Below, one piece after another: positions 8,927 to 17,359 of a DNA stretch of 35,764 nucleotides. Under the pieces are notes generated by a model, which saw nothing but the letters and a program-made list of their open reading frames with translations, searched no databases and was not told where the DNA came from. This DNA is from Planctomycetota bacterium. GTDB lineage: Bacteria > Planctomycetota > Phycisphaerae > Tepidisphaerales > Tepidisphaeraceae. The first letter of the stretch is position 1. Every line of letters starts with the position of its first letter. The position numbers were made by a program, and so were the translations under genes. The stretch is taken from positions 1 to 35,764 of the forward strand of contig JAPLNB010000370.1 of the NCBI GenBank assembly GCA_026693085.1, read 5' to 3'.

Positions 8927-8969
8927 GGCTTAAGCTCCTTGACAGCCCTTCTCCGTGGCGATGGCCGCT

Positions 8970-10058
8970 TCATTTGCTCGTGTTGTCTTTAGACTTCGCG
9001 ATGATCTCGATCTCGACCAGATTACTAGAAGCGAGAGCCGTTTGCGGGTAAGCGGTAAGAGACGTATTGATCGCATTGTCCCGGACATTGTCCAGGAGCG
9101 ACGCCTTGATTGTGTGTTTTCCGGGGGGCAGAACCTTCCCGCCTTGATCTTGCTCTTTGGACCAGCTGAAAGGCCCGAACTGGCCAAGTGACACTGCGAA
9201 CGAAAGCTCGGCGCCTGGCCCGAACGGCTTGCGCTCGATCAAGCCGGATCTCGACCATGCCTTCGGCCCGACGGCTTTCCCGTCAACCTCCAACACCAAC
9301 GAGCAGATGCCGCTGGTCCGGAGTTGCCGTGTTCCTTTATTGCGCACATCCACTGCGAAATTTGGATCTTCCCCTTCTTTCCAGAGGCGATTGTCCGGCG
9401 TAAGTCGAACCTGGATTCCCTCCACCGCCTTGCCCCATGCCTGCTCGGCCTTGGGGAACCGCCTGTCGATGACCGGGGTATTCTCCGGCAGCGGGGTGTG
9501 GTTCAGATCGACAACCTTGCCGTCGGTGATCAGCATGATGTCGACGCGAGCCCGATGTAGAAACCCGCGCTGTTCCTTGCCGTCGAAGGGGACCCATTTG
9601 CCATCCTGCGCGACCACGTATTCCGGCAACTCACCGCCCGGCAGCTTCGCCGACTCCGGCCACGGTGCGTCAGCTCTCAGCTCCGTCCCGTCGGGCATTC
9701 GCACAGTCCCACCCGACGGGCACAGGATGAGTACGCCCGCCTTCGACTTGGTCCCGCTCCTGTTGTAGATCGCCGGGCTTCTCTCAAGGATCAGGGGCGC
9801 GCCGGGGCTTTTCAACTTCAGAATGTGCGGCCATGCCTTCTCGAATTCGTCCCGGCTGTTGAAATGGATCTCGTAGACGGTCTCCTGGATTCCGTGCGCC
9901 ACCCCGATGGTCTTGGCCTGCTTTCGGTACGGGTCGAGTTCCTTCGGCCAGGTGGATGGCCATTCCCCTCTGTCCGTGGTGAAGATCGCCGAATAGCAGA
10001 CGGTTGGAATGAAGAGTGCTCCCGCGACAATCAGAATGCTGAATAGTCCTCTTCTCAT
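8970..10058 (-). CDS. Secreted protein of unknown function with C-terminal Ig-like domain
   Basis: 362 residues. ATG 10058 follows a GAGGAGACC site and begins a signal peptide (LFSILIVAGALFIPTVCYSA). The first two thirds (EWPSTWPKELDPYRKQAK to LWKEGEDPNF) form a domain I do not recognise, including a TVYEIHFNSRDEFEKAWPHI stretch. The last 120 residues look like a beta-sandwich of the intracellular-proteinase-inhibitor / CARDB type (FAVDVRNKGTRQL, LPPGKHTIKASL). A second, plus-strand copy of its first part lies at 27024-27628, of equal length, with the whole Ig-like domain missing. Upstream 220 bp hold no recognisable gene. It may be co-transcribed with the frameshifted CRL gene before it and the methyltransferase after it. 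Function is unknown; secretion is well supported. Confidence 0.8.
   Translation of the reverse strand: MRRGLFSILIVAGALFIPTVCYSAIFTTDRGEWPSTWPKELDPYRKQAKTIGVAHGIQETVYEIHFNSRDEFEKAWPHILKLKSPGAPLILERSPAIYNRSGTKSKAGVLILCPSGGTVRMPDGTELRADAPWPESAKLPGGELPEYVVAQDGKWVPFDGKEQRGFLHRARVDIMLITDGKVVDLNHTPLPENTPVIDRRFPKAEQAWGKAVEGIQVRLTPDNRLWKEGEDPNFAVDVRNKGTRQLRTSGICSLVLEVDGKAVGPKAWSRSGLIERKPFGPGAELSFAVSLGQFGPFSWSKEQDQGGKVLPPGKHTIKASLLDNVRDNAINTSLTAYPQTALASSNLVEIEIIAKSKDNTSK
9357..9961 (-). repeat. Long inverted repeat, arm paired with 27024-27628
   Basis: This part of the secreted-protein gene recurs on the opposite strand at 27024-27628. Both arms span 605 bases, both ends line up and the protein alignment needs no gap. 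Differences are scattered substitutions such as IHFNSR/IRFNSR and TDGKVVDLN/TDGQIVDLN. Confidence 0.85.
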
Positions 10059-10277
10059 GGCGTGGTCTCCTCAAAGCGGCATTGGAGCCGTCTGTACAGG
10101 ATCAATTCGATCAGGCGGAACGTATCAGGTTCTTTGACGCTGTCTTGGCCCGGCAGGTTCCGCACCACGCGAAGCGAACGTTCCGTCCATCGGGTGGCCA
10201 GCCGGCGCAAATCGCCCGGCCGACTGGAACGAATGGGTCAACGCGCCGCCCTGACGACCAAAGAGAAAGAGCGGGGC

Positions 10278-10973
10278 TCACTTGACCTTGAATTCCACTT
10301 CCACCGTCTTGCCCGCTTCCACGGTGATGGTCTTGGCCTCGGCCGGCATCGGCACGCCCGGCAGGAAGATGGGTTTGGGCGCGATTACGTACTTTCCGAC
10401 CGGCACATTCTCAAAGCTGAAGGTCCCATCCTGCTTCACATTCATGCTGCCGCCCCACGTGCCCACCTTGGCGCCAGCGGCATCCTGGATGTTGATCTGG
10501 CTGTTCGGCCGCAGCGCCCCGTCGGCGCCGACGACACGGCCCTTGACGGCGCCGGCCGAGCCGGCGCGCAGCACGATATCCTTGGCTGAGGTGCTGAAGG
10601 GCTTGGGATTCCAGACCGGATGCAATCCCATCGTGAACCGGCCCTGCATATCGGTCTTCACACTCGGTGCCAGGGTTCCGTAGCTCAGCCCATCCATCCC
10701 CATCGCTTTGGCAACCCTCACCTCGGCCCCCGCCACCGGACGATCGGTCCCATCCAGCACCAGGCCGGCCGCGGTCTGCTCAAGGGCCATGTCCACCACA
10801 AAACTCTTCACATCCCGGCCATTCAAGACCGCATAGCCCATATAGCGGGCGGCATACTTGTCGGCGCTGACGCTGATCTGATACGTACCGGCCGGAATCT
10901 TCTCGATCTGGAACTTCCCCTCGGCATCAGCCCGGCCCGTGGCCACTAATTCCCAAGGCGCTGACCCGCTCAT
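10278..10973 (-). pseudogene. 3' part of a frameshifted CRL-domain gene
   Basis: About 231 codons in a frame shifted relative to 10927-11523. It contains carboxypeptidase-regulatory-like repeats: GKFQIEKIPAGTYQISVSAD, VLDGTDRPVAGAEVRVAKAM, QGRFTMGLHP, GAVKGRVVGADGALRPNSQI, and GTFSFENVPVGKYVIAPK, ending VEAGKTVEVEFKVK, a typical terminal strand. It has no signal peptide or ribosome site of its own; ATG 10973 is only the nearest in-frame start. The upstream frame ends in the middle of the same first CRL repeat (SIEWDKIGVPASVRVVDE), so the two halves join as one protein of about 415 residues if one base is removed or two are added near 10955-10975. It is either a genuine frameshift pseudogene or a sequencing error. 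The intact product would be a secreted, probably adhesive or binding protein. Confidence 0.72.
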
Positions 10974-11523
10974 CGACGACGCGCACGCTGGCCGGAACGC
11001 CGATCTTGTCCCACTCGATCGAACCGCCGCCGATGTACACATCTATCCGTGGGGCGGCCAGCGGCTGGCGGTAGTGGGGGCTGAGATCAGCCAGCGCCGC
11101 GGGGTCGTTGTTCCAGCGATACCATTCCTGGGCATCGTGGATGAGGAAGGTCCAGTCCACGCGCGGATCGCGCTTCCGGGCCTCGGCGTCCGTTTCGTTG
11201 CGGTTCGGCTTGAGCGACCATTCCTCGTGCGGCCCATCGTGCACATACAACTCCAACTCCGGCGAACGAATCAGGCCAAACAGCCGGATCGCCTCCGCAA
11301 ACGCCTCGGTATTCCCCCGATACAGGAATTGAGTTTCCGAAGTCGGCCCATGCCAATAGGCAAGGCGCGACTTGAGATTGGCCACGTCCACCGCACCCAC
11401 GCGCCAATTCTGATCCTTCACGGGGGCGTTGCCGAAGCCTCCCTCGCGTATGGCCATTGCATCACCAGCCAGAAACATCCCCACCAGCCCCAACACGCAT
11501 GTAAAGACACGGGATTTGAACAT
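10927..11523 (-). pseudogene. 5' part of a frameshifted secreted CRL-domain gene
   Basis: 198 codons from ATG 11523, preceded by a GAGGT site. It begins with a signal peptide (VFTCVLGLVGMFLAGDAMA). The next 130 residues form an unrecognised domain (YWHGPTSETQFLYRG, AFAEAIRLFGLIRSPELELY, WTFLIHDAQEWYRWNNDP). The last coherent stretch, VYIGGGSIEWDKIGVPASVR, starts the CRL repeat that continues in the other frame at 10278-10973. After VRVVDERV the frame loses similarity and stops at 10927. The preceding gene, a coiled-coil protein, ends 209 bp upstream, and part of that gap (11546 onward) is repeated at 26350-26626. Export of an N-terminal fragment is possible; the full protein needs a frame change. 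Confidence 0.7.
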
Positions 11524-11545
11524 GACGTAACCTCGGTAAAAGCCC

Positions 11546-11822
11546 GGCCAGCGGCCAACACCACCGCGTAATGGCCGACTGAAAGAATAGACGCCAAACG
11601 GTTCGATCCGGCACGAAAGAACGACGGGATTTCCGGCGCCAGCGAACAGCGTCGGCCGGGCCGCAGCCACACGATCCTCTCTGACGCTGGAGTGCCCTGA
11701 TGGTTCCAGATCCATTCGATACGGTACGTCCCTTACTCAGGATTCAGTCTCCGCAAATATGCAACACACGCTGCACTGAACTCAGACTGGATCTTCGCGC
11801 AGGCTTCCGCTTCGCGCTGTTC
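11546..11822. repeat. Long inverted repeat, arm paired with 26350-26626
   Basis: It covers the last 30 codons of the coiled-coil gene and most of the gap before the frameshifted CRL gene. The reverse complement occurs at 26350-26626, in register without a gap over at least 11581-11735 (paired positions sum to 38172), with scattered substitutions. The stop codon at 11733-11735 corresponds to the one at 26437-26439. Confidence 0.85.
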
Positions 11823-12824
11823 GGCAGCCTGCGCTTTGAGCTTGCGTAGCAGGGCAGCCACTTTCAGCTCTCCTCGCACAGCATTGTATGCATCCGCAGC
11901 TTGCTGATGCGCGGCAAACGCAGCGCGGTGCCTTTCCCCTGCAATGGTGATATCCTGCTGAAGCTTCGCGAGCGTCTCCTCGAGTTTCTGCACGGTGAGC
12001 TGCTCATACATCGCTGCCAGGTCCCGCTCGGTCGGTCTCACGGTCCTGCGTCTCGCCATTTGCGGGTTTCCGACGGGATTGTCTCCGGCCAATGGCTGGC
12101 CGGGTGGTCGGGTAAAGAGGGCTTCCTCTTTCGAGGCACCTGGTCGTAGAACCTGACCGGGAGATTCCGGCAGCACCACGTCGCCCGACGAAGAAGATGG
12201 CTTCCGTACCGGCTTCCCCGGAGCAGGCGGGGGCATGCCACCTGCCGCCGGAGGGACTGCCTCCTTGGGGTCAGCTTCTTCCCTGATCGACGGCGGTGCG
12301 CCCATCGGCGCTCGCACGGGAGGGGCAACTCTCACTATGGTCGCAACCTGTCTTCGTGCCTCGGCAACGTAGTAGCGCACGGCCGCTTCATCCAGCTTCG
12401 AGATTGAAGCGCCAGCCGTCCGGCGTGCCATTACGGCCTCCTCGAGGGCGAGCATCCGCGCAAGATGCGACTCGGCGGCCTGCCGACGTGCCAGCGGAGG
12501 TGCGGCCGCGACCTGCTCCTCCATCCAACGGCTGGACCAGCGGAACACCGACTCCACGTCGGTTCTGCCAGCGCGATACCCTTCCTGGGCTGCATTGTAC
12601 GCCTCCTCAGCCAACCGAGCAGATCGCTCAGCGAGTTCCCTCGGCTCTCTGGTAGCGGGCAGTCCACCCGAATCGCGCGCCCCAATCCCTGGCTGCCCCG
12701 GCTGTACAAAACCACCAGCCGGAAGCCGGCTCGGCCGATCTTCGGCCGCTACCGCACGAGACGGAGTTGATGCACTGGCCAGCAGTACGACAACGACACG
12801 GGCTACGATAATCGTCACACACAC
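11733..12824 (-). CDS. Secreted Ala/Gln/Pro-rich coiled-coil protein of unknown function
   Basis: 363 residues from GTG 12824. The frame is open to ATG 12962, but that start would put cytosolic residues before the signal peptide and lies only 9 bp from the promoter-like element at 12971-13004, whereas GTG 12824 has GGAGGT five bases upstream and begins the export signal (CVTIIVARVVVVLLASAS, cleavage after AVAA). The body has two helical, probably coiled-coil blocks (LAERSARLAEEAYNAAQEGY; LEETLAKLQQDITIAGERHR) separated by a low-complexity Pro-rich linker. The tail QSEFSAACVAYLRRLNPE recurs in the relic at 26257-26439. No enzyme motif is visible. It is the first gene of the minus-strand group 8147-12824. 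A periplasmic or surface structural role is a guess. Confidence 0.75.
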   Translation of the reverse strand: MCVTIIVARVVVVLLASASTPSRAVAAEDRPSRLPAGGFVQPGQPGIGARDSGGLPATREPRELAERSARLAEEAYNAAQEGYRAGRTDVESVFRWSSRWMEEQVAAAPPLARRQAAESHLARMLALEEAVMARRTAGASISKLDEAAVRYYVAEARRQVATIVRVAPPVRAPMGAPPSIREEADPKEAVPPAAGGMPPPAPGKPVRKPSSSSGDVVLPESPGQVLRPGASKEEALFTRPPGQPLAGDNPVGNPQMARRRTVRPTERDLAAMYEQLTVQKLEETLAKLQQDITIAGERHRAAFAAHQQAADAYNAVRGELKVAALLRKLKAQAAEQREAEACAKIQSEFSAACVAYLRRLNPE

Positions 12825-12828
12825 GGTG

Positions 12829-12834
12829 ACCTCC
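12829..12834 (-). promoter_or_regulatory. Ribosome binding site fixing GTG 12824
   Basis: GGAGGT on the minus strand, four to five bases before GTG 12824. It is the only strong ribosome site in the 5' part of this frame and favours the GTG over the upstream ATG 12962. Confidence 0.7.
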
Positions 12835-12970
12835 TGTTCGCCGCCCACGCGGCAACTCTGTGGGCCCAGAATCCCCATCTTGAACGCCGGCCGGGGCCGC
12901 CGGCAGTCAAAAATCTCCGCTCGCGGCGCGAAATCGGCACAACCGAACTCCGCGATGTTCATCTATCCAC

Positions 12971-13004
12971 CTTAATACAGCCGCAGTGGGAGGATTCGTG
13001 ACAA
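12971..13004 (-). promoter_or_regulatory. Candidate ECF-type promoter of the coiled-coil gene
   Basis: On the minus strand TGTCAC (13004-12999) is followed by CTGTATTAAGG. The spacing is one base longer than the N16 seen at the three best sites. It shares the C-rich spacer and the CTGCGG block with the site at 25993-26023. It lies about 150 bp upstream of GTG 12824. Confidence 0.5.
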
Positions 13005-13095
13005 CGAGCGACAGTTTTTGCTGAGTTGACGCAAGCGTGACGGTCACCCCTGCATGGCCAATCCAGCGTAATCATCCCCAAGAAACACGATTCGA

Positions 13096-13125
13096 TGTCA
13101 CGTTCCCCGAAGGTCGGGTGTAATA
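13096..13125 (+). promoter_or_regulatory. Candidate ECF-type promoter TGTCAC-N16-GTGTAATA
   Basis: TGTCAC at 13096-13101, a 16-base spacer starting GTTCCCCG, then GTGTAATA at 13118-13125. It lies 83 bp upstream of the YWTD PEP-CTERM gene start. It has the same spacing as the sites at 25993-26023 (minus) and 26155-26185 (plus). Confidence 0.6.
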
Positions 13126-13207
13126 GATATGAGGCTGTTTACGCATGGCAAACGGCACAGGCCGTTTACGATCGGAGCGAACCCACTCGCGCACAGGAGG
13201 ACACCCG

Positions 13208-14203
13208 ATGAAGTATACGTCGGCATTGGTTCTGGCCGCCGTGGCCATTGCATCAGCTCAACGCCCGGCCGTGGGCGATGACCGCATCTACTGGATTGAG
13301 TCGCGCAGGCACCTTCACCCCAACGACAGCCTGTGGCGGGCGCAGCTCGACGGCACCGATGCTCGGGAGATCGTCCCGGAACTGCGTATCAGCGATTCCA
13401 GCACCGTTTGGGGCATGGCAGTCGCGGGCGATACGCTCTACTGGACCGACCGCGGGCCATGGGTCTACAGCGGCGGAACGGTGACACCGCCGCGAATCAC
13501 CGTGATGCAGATGAAGTTGGATGGCAGCGGGGCGGGCCCGGTGAATTCGCTGCCGCCGCTGGTGGCGGCCGAACTGCTGCAGGGCTCGGCGATGGACGAT
13601 CAGGGCTACATGTACTCATACCTGAGCGTTGTGGGCGAAGACGGAGGGGCGGTGGGAAAGATCGTCCGCTTTGGAGGCGGCCAGCTTCGGGATATCGCCA
13701 CAACGGCGGCGTTCTTTCCGCGGCCGGACATTGTGCTCGATCTGACTGCGCGCAAGATCTACTGGACAGGCGGATGGGACATGGACAACGCGGGCTTGAT
13801 TCAGCGGGCAAACCTGGATGGCTCGGAGCTTCAGACGCTGGTTGGGCCGCAGAATCTGGATATCGCGGACAACGGCATCGAGCTGTGCCTAGACATCGCG
13901 GGCGGCAAGATGTACTGGAACAACTCCCGAAACGGGATGATCCAATGCGCCAACCTTGACGGCACCGATATCCAGCCCCTGATCAGCGGGATCTTCCCAC
14001 GCGCGGGGCTGGCTCTTGACGTCTCCGATGGGCCGCTTCCTGAGTGGGCGTTGAGAGTCGACCCGGTCTCGATGCTGGTGCCCGAGCCGGGAGGCGCACT
14101 GACTCTGACTCTCACAGCCGCGTGTCTGCTTCGCCGTCGGCGGCGTGCAGGAAAGATTGAGCGGAGCTTATGTCACAGCGCACAGCTACCCAACCACTCG
14201 TAA
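13208..14203 (+). CDS. YWTD-repeat PEP-CTERM protein
   Basis: 331 residues. ATG 13208 follows AGGAGG at good spacing and starts a signal peptide (SALVLAAVAIASAQRPAVG). The body carries LDL-receptor class B / YWTD-type beta-propeller blades (DRIYWIESR, LYWTDRGPW, KIYWTGGWDMDN, GLIQRANLDGSE, KMYWNNSRNGMIQCANLDG). The C-terminus is a PEP-CTERM sorting signal: VPEPGG, a hydrophobic helix (ALTLTLTAACLL) and an Arg cluster (RRRRRAGK), normally processed by an exosortase for surface display. It is a close paralogue of the gene at 23501-24460, with the same blade order. A TGTCAC-N16-GTGTAATA element lies 83 bp upstream. The following protease gene starts 11 bp after its stop and is probably co-transcribed. 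The ligand or partner is unknown. Confidence 0.88.
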   Translation: MKYTSALVLAAVAIASAQRPAVGDDRIYWIESRRHLHPNDSLWRAQLDGTDAREIVPELRISDSSTVWGMAVAGDTLYWTDRGPWVYSGGTVTPPRITVMQMKLDGSGAGPVNSLPPLVAAELLQGSAMDDQGYMYSYLSVVGEDGGAVGKIVRFGGGQLRDIATTAAFFPRPDIVLDLTARKIYWTGGWDMDNAGLIQRANLDGSELQTLVGPQNLDIADNGIELCLDIAGGKMYWNNSRNGMIQCANLDGTDIQPLISGIFPRAGLALDVSDGPLPEWALRVDPVSMLVPEPGGALTLTLTAACLLRRRRRAGKIERSLCHSAQLPNHS

Positions 14204-14214
14204 CCAAGGAGAAC

Positions 14215-14514
14215 ATGACTATTGCGACAGCCTGGAACAAGCGGATCATTCTGGCCCTGCTCGGATGTTGCCTTGTGCCGGTGGCGAGGGCGAATGAGTC
14301 CCGATTGCCTCTGGTGAAAGCGACGGACGCCGCCTCGCTCAAGGAGTTGGAGCAGCGTGTTCGCCGGGCGGCCGAGAGAGTCCTGCCGGCCGTGGTGGCG
14401 GTCGAAGCTGCGACGAAGCCGGACGGACTCGCCAAGCACTCCGAACCGTTCGGTTCCGGCGTGATCATCACTGCCGACGGGTTGGTCCTGTCGCAATACC
14501 ACGTCACGCATTAG
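14215..14514 (+). pseudogene. 5' part of a trypsin-like (HtrA-type) protease gene, ended by an in-frame TAG
   Basis: 99 codons from ATG 14215, which has CAAGGAG just upstream. A signal peptide (IILALLGCCLVPVARA) is followed by the start of a trypsin fold: ERVLPAVVAVEA, then FGSGVIITADGLVLSQYHV, the usual GSG...NHV block of HtrA/DegP proteases with catalytic His96. The frame stops at TAG 14512-14514, four residues after that His. Reading through it, the same frame continues with the catalytic Asp and Ser (14530-16200). A fragment ending here cannot be a protease. One transition (CAG to TAG) would explain it; sequencing error is the alternative. It starts 11 bp after the YWTD gene. Confidence 0.78.
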
Positions 14515-14529
14515 CTCGACCGGTTCAAT

Positions 14530-16200
14530 TTGGAGAAAAACCGCAAACCGGGTGAGCGGGTGACGGTCATCCTGCGTGACGACCGCCGGTGTGAGGCCGA
14601 ACTCCTTGACGCGAACCGCTCCTACGACCTGTCACTGCTCCGCCTCGTGAAGCCGGGGCCCTATCCCTACACCCCGCTGGACGAAAAAGTAGCCCTGCAA
14701 CTCGGCGACCCGGTGCTGAAACTGGGCCATCCCTTGGGTTACCGCCCCGGGCGTGATCCGGTCGTCCGGCTCGGTCGCGTGCTGTACTGGGGTGACGACT
14801 CGTTCGTTCCGGACTGCCTCATCAGCGGCGGCGATTCGGGCGGCCCGTTGTTCGATCTCGACGGGCGTTTGGTGGGAATCGTGCGGAACGACACCATGCC
14901 GGAAATCATCCCTGAGACAATCCAGAAGTGCCCTGACATGGCCCGTCGGGTCGGACGCTTCTGTGCCTACTCCACCAATTCGCTGATCCGCGCGCGGATG
15001 GACGCGATGCGCCGGGGTGAGTTCCCGGCTTTTGACCTGACGGCGATGGCCAATCTCCGGAAGGCCACGGGAACGCTTCCGGTGGAGCGATGGTCCCAGG
15101 GCAGGGCCGTGCTCAGCGCCTTTCGCGATGTCGTCACTCAGGCACGCTCCAGCGTCGTGGGCATCCAGGATGGGCAGGACGTGGTGGCATTGGGAACGGT
15201 CGTCGGGGCCGACGGATGGATCGTGACCAAGGCGAGCCAGCTTCCTGCCGAACCGAAGTGCCGATTGCCGGACGGCCGGGTCGTCGGTGCCGCGGTGGCC
15301 GGCATCGACCCGGCCTTCGACTTGGCCCTGCTGAAGGTCTCCGCGACGGGCCTGCGTGCCATCGAGTGGGCGGACCAGCCGGCCCCGACCGCAGGCACGT
15401 TCCTGGCCGCTCCCGGAGCCCAGGACCTGCCTTTGGCGGTCGGCGTGGTGAGCGTGCCTCGCCGCGACCTGCCCGGGCCCTTTCCCACACGGATCGATCC
15501 GCCACGCAAGAGGCCGGCTGCCCTGCCCGAAGTGATTGGCAGCGCGGTGCAGGGCCGCGGGTATTGGGTCGAATTCGTGGAGGGGAGAGCCGCTGCGGCC
15601 GGGATTCAACCGGGGGACGTCATCCTCACGATCGCCGGCGACCCCGTACGCCGCCATCAAGACCTGGCCGACTGCGTCAAGGGGCATTGGGCCGGCCAGC
15701 GCGTGCCGGTCCGCGTGCATCGGGCGGGAAACACGTTGGAGTTCACCATGCGACTGCGGGCCGAAGGGGACTCCTCGTCCATGAGCTTGCGCGCGGACGA
15801 CTTCCCCACGGTGTTTGAACACGACATGCCGATTTTGGACTACGAGAACGGCGGCCCTGTCGTCGATTTGGCCGGCAAGGCGCTCGGCATTACTATCGCC
15901 CGCGTCGGTCCGCACGGGTGTATGGCAATTCCTGGCGACTGCATCCAGCGACTGCTTCCGGACTTGAAGTCCGGCAAACTGGCCGCCCACTGGTCCGCCT
16001 ACCGGGAGGCACTTGCTTTGCAGGCCAGCCCGCCAACCCCGCCCAGCACCACCCAACCAAAGCCGGGCAAGGCGGTCAGCTTGACCCTGGATGAACTGAA
16101 GCAGAAGCTCACGGAACGCGCCGAGCGGTTCAAGAGCCTGTTGGTGGAATACGACGTCGTGTCGGAAGCCCACGTTGAGCCCCGGTTATTGATGGCTTGA
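14530..16200 (+). pseudogene. Central part of the protease gene: trypsin Asp/Ser, degenerate second protease domain, PDZ
   Basis: It is in the same frame as 14215-14514 and has no ribosome site; a TTG at 14530 is the first possible start. It holds the catalytic Asp (SYDLSLLRLV, residue 33 here), the Ser loop ISGGDSGGPLFDLDGRLVGI (Ser103), a second protease-like domain at about 205-300 without His or Ser (GTVVGADGWIVTKASQLP), and a PDZ domain at about 341-412 (EGRAAAAGIQPGDVILTIAG). A further ENGGPVVDLAGKALGITIAR loop at about 439 mimics a Ser loop with Asn in place of Ser. It ends at TGA 16198-16200 inside the start of a LolA-like domain (ERFKSLLVEYDVVSE) that continues in frame at 16204. The intact product would be an exported multidomain quality-control protease. 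As written it lacks a start, a signal peptide and His. Confidence 0.75.
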
Positions 16201-16203
16201 CGC

Positions 16204-17019
16204 ATGCTGACTGCTCGGGATTATCAGGAGCAGCACCGAGTCGCCTTCGCCGGCGCCAAGCGATTTACCCAAGTGTTGGAGCCCGAAGTGGTGCCCTACG
16301 CGGTCCCGCAAGACCAGGTGGCGCTCGACCCGAACTCGCCACCGTCGGTAGCACAAATCGTCGAACGAGACCGGCGGTCCGGAGAGGTTCGCAGGCAGGA
16401 GGGGCGCTCCGGCCATCTGTTCCTACGCACTGCCGCCAGCGAGTTGCGTTGTCTCTATGACGGGAGCCAGTGTTTCCGCTGGGACGACTTCGCGAATCGC
16501 ATGGCGCCGGCCCCGAACGCCAGCTCCTACTACTCCCCCGTCATGTACCTGGCTGGACTGGGCCTTCGCCCGATCAACCCCCAATCGGACGCTCAGCAGC
16601 GGAAGAATCAGCAGCGGTTCTGGTTTCCTGAGAACTTCGCGCTGTACCAGCAGTGCCGCATCCTGCCCAACGAAGAGGCCCTGGACGGCGCGGCGTGCAT
16701 CGTGGTGGAAGGCGAGCGACAGAACGAGCGGGACGGCAAGCGTCAGGTGATTTCCGAGAAGATCTGGCTCGACCCGAAGCTCGGCTTTGCGCCGCGCAGA
16801 TGGGAAGAGTGGGCCGACGGAGTATTCGGAAGCAGGCGTACCAACTCGAAGTTCGACGAGTTCGCGCCCGGGTGCTGGCTTCCCTGGGAAAGCACGTGGA
16901 GCCTGGGCACGCCGACGTGGGTCGCCCCCGAGCTGCGCAATCAGCCCGCGCTCAGCTACAACATGCGCTTGCGCAAAGCCCGCGTCAACGATGTGAGCGA
17001 TGATCTGTTCAAACCGTAG
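16204..17019 (+). pseudogene. 3' part of the same gene: LolA-like (outer-membrane lipoprotein-sorting type) domain
   Basis: 271 codons, same frame as 14530-16200, beginning three bases after its TGA. The ATG has no ribosome site and no signal peptide follows. The sequence continues the LolA-like sheet begun before the stop: ERFKSLLVEYDV, then HRVAFAGAKRFTQVL, ELRCLYDGSQCFRWDD, EKIWLDPKLGFAPRRWEEW and LPWESTWSLG, typical of planctomycetal secreted LolA-like domains. It could be a separately translated, coupled gene, but the domain is cut by the stop, so I prefer one gene of about 935 codons from 14215 to 17019 with two in-frame stops. A TGG-to-TGA change would explain this one. About 180 bp follow with no gene. 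Confidence 0.7.
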
Positions 17020-17166
17020 CCGGATGACCGCCGCCGACAGGGACCGTGGTGCGTTAACGGTGCGCCCGACTTGCCGCGTCGCATCGAGCGGAAGAGCGGG
17101 GCGGCGGTTTGCTCGACCGATTATGTTAGGCGGCATGGTGTTGACTGTCTAAGCCGAAGTTCCGCC

Positions 17167-17195
17167 GGCCGGGCGTCGTAACTGGCTGCCCGGCC
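17167..17195. other. GC-rich hairpin
   Basis: GGCCGGGC (17167-17174) and GCCCGGCC (17188-17195) form a perfect 8-bp stem with a 13-base loop. No T-run follows on either strand, so it is not a standard intrinsic terminator. It sits ten bases beyond the stop of the possible transposase fragment and could be an element end. Confidence 0.3.
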
Positions 17196-17205
17196 TGATG
17201 CTGCG

Positions 17206-17355
17206 TCAATCAGGGCCTTCATCGCACTGGGTACAGTCCAGCAGCTCGAACACACGCCGCTGTATGTCCGTTGGCTCGGTTTCCACTACGAAGCTCGGGC
17301 CGTCCGGGTCATCCTTCATGCGGCAGCGCAGCATCGATTCTACCCACGCCGTGGG
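17206..17355 (-). pseudogene. Fragment, possibly the C-terminus of a transposase
   Basis: About 48 codons on the minus strand read like the end of a real protein (ESMLRCRMKDDPDG, FVVETEPTDIQRRVFELLD), then stop at 17206. The EPTxIQRRVFELL pattern recalls C-termini of IS4/IS1634-type transposases, but I cannot confirm it. It abuts the truncated plus-strand gene at about 17360, which would fit an insertion or rearrangement breakpoint. Confidence 0.3.
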
Positions 17356-17359
17356 CCGT

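Noticed and set aside
13042..13077. GGTCAC followed after 18 bases by GCGTAATC, upstream of the YWTD gene
   Set aside because: Weaker than the TGTCAC-N16-GTGTAATA site 54 bp further down; probably chance.
14632..16173. 513-codon minus-strand frame opposite the protease
   Set aside because: Antisense shadow; the plus strand carries GDSGGP, PDZ and other clear motifs.
17167..17195. GC hairpin read as an intrinsic terminator
   Set aside because: No T-tract on either strand; kept only as a hairpin.
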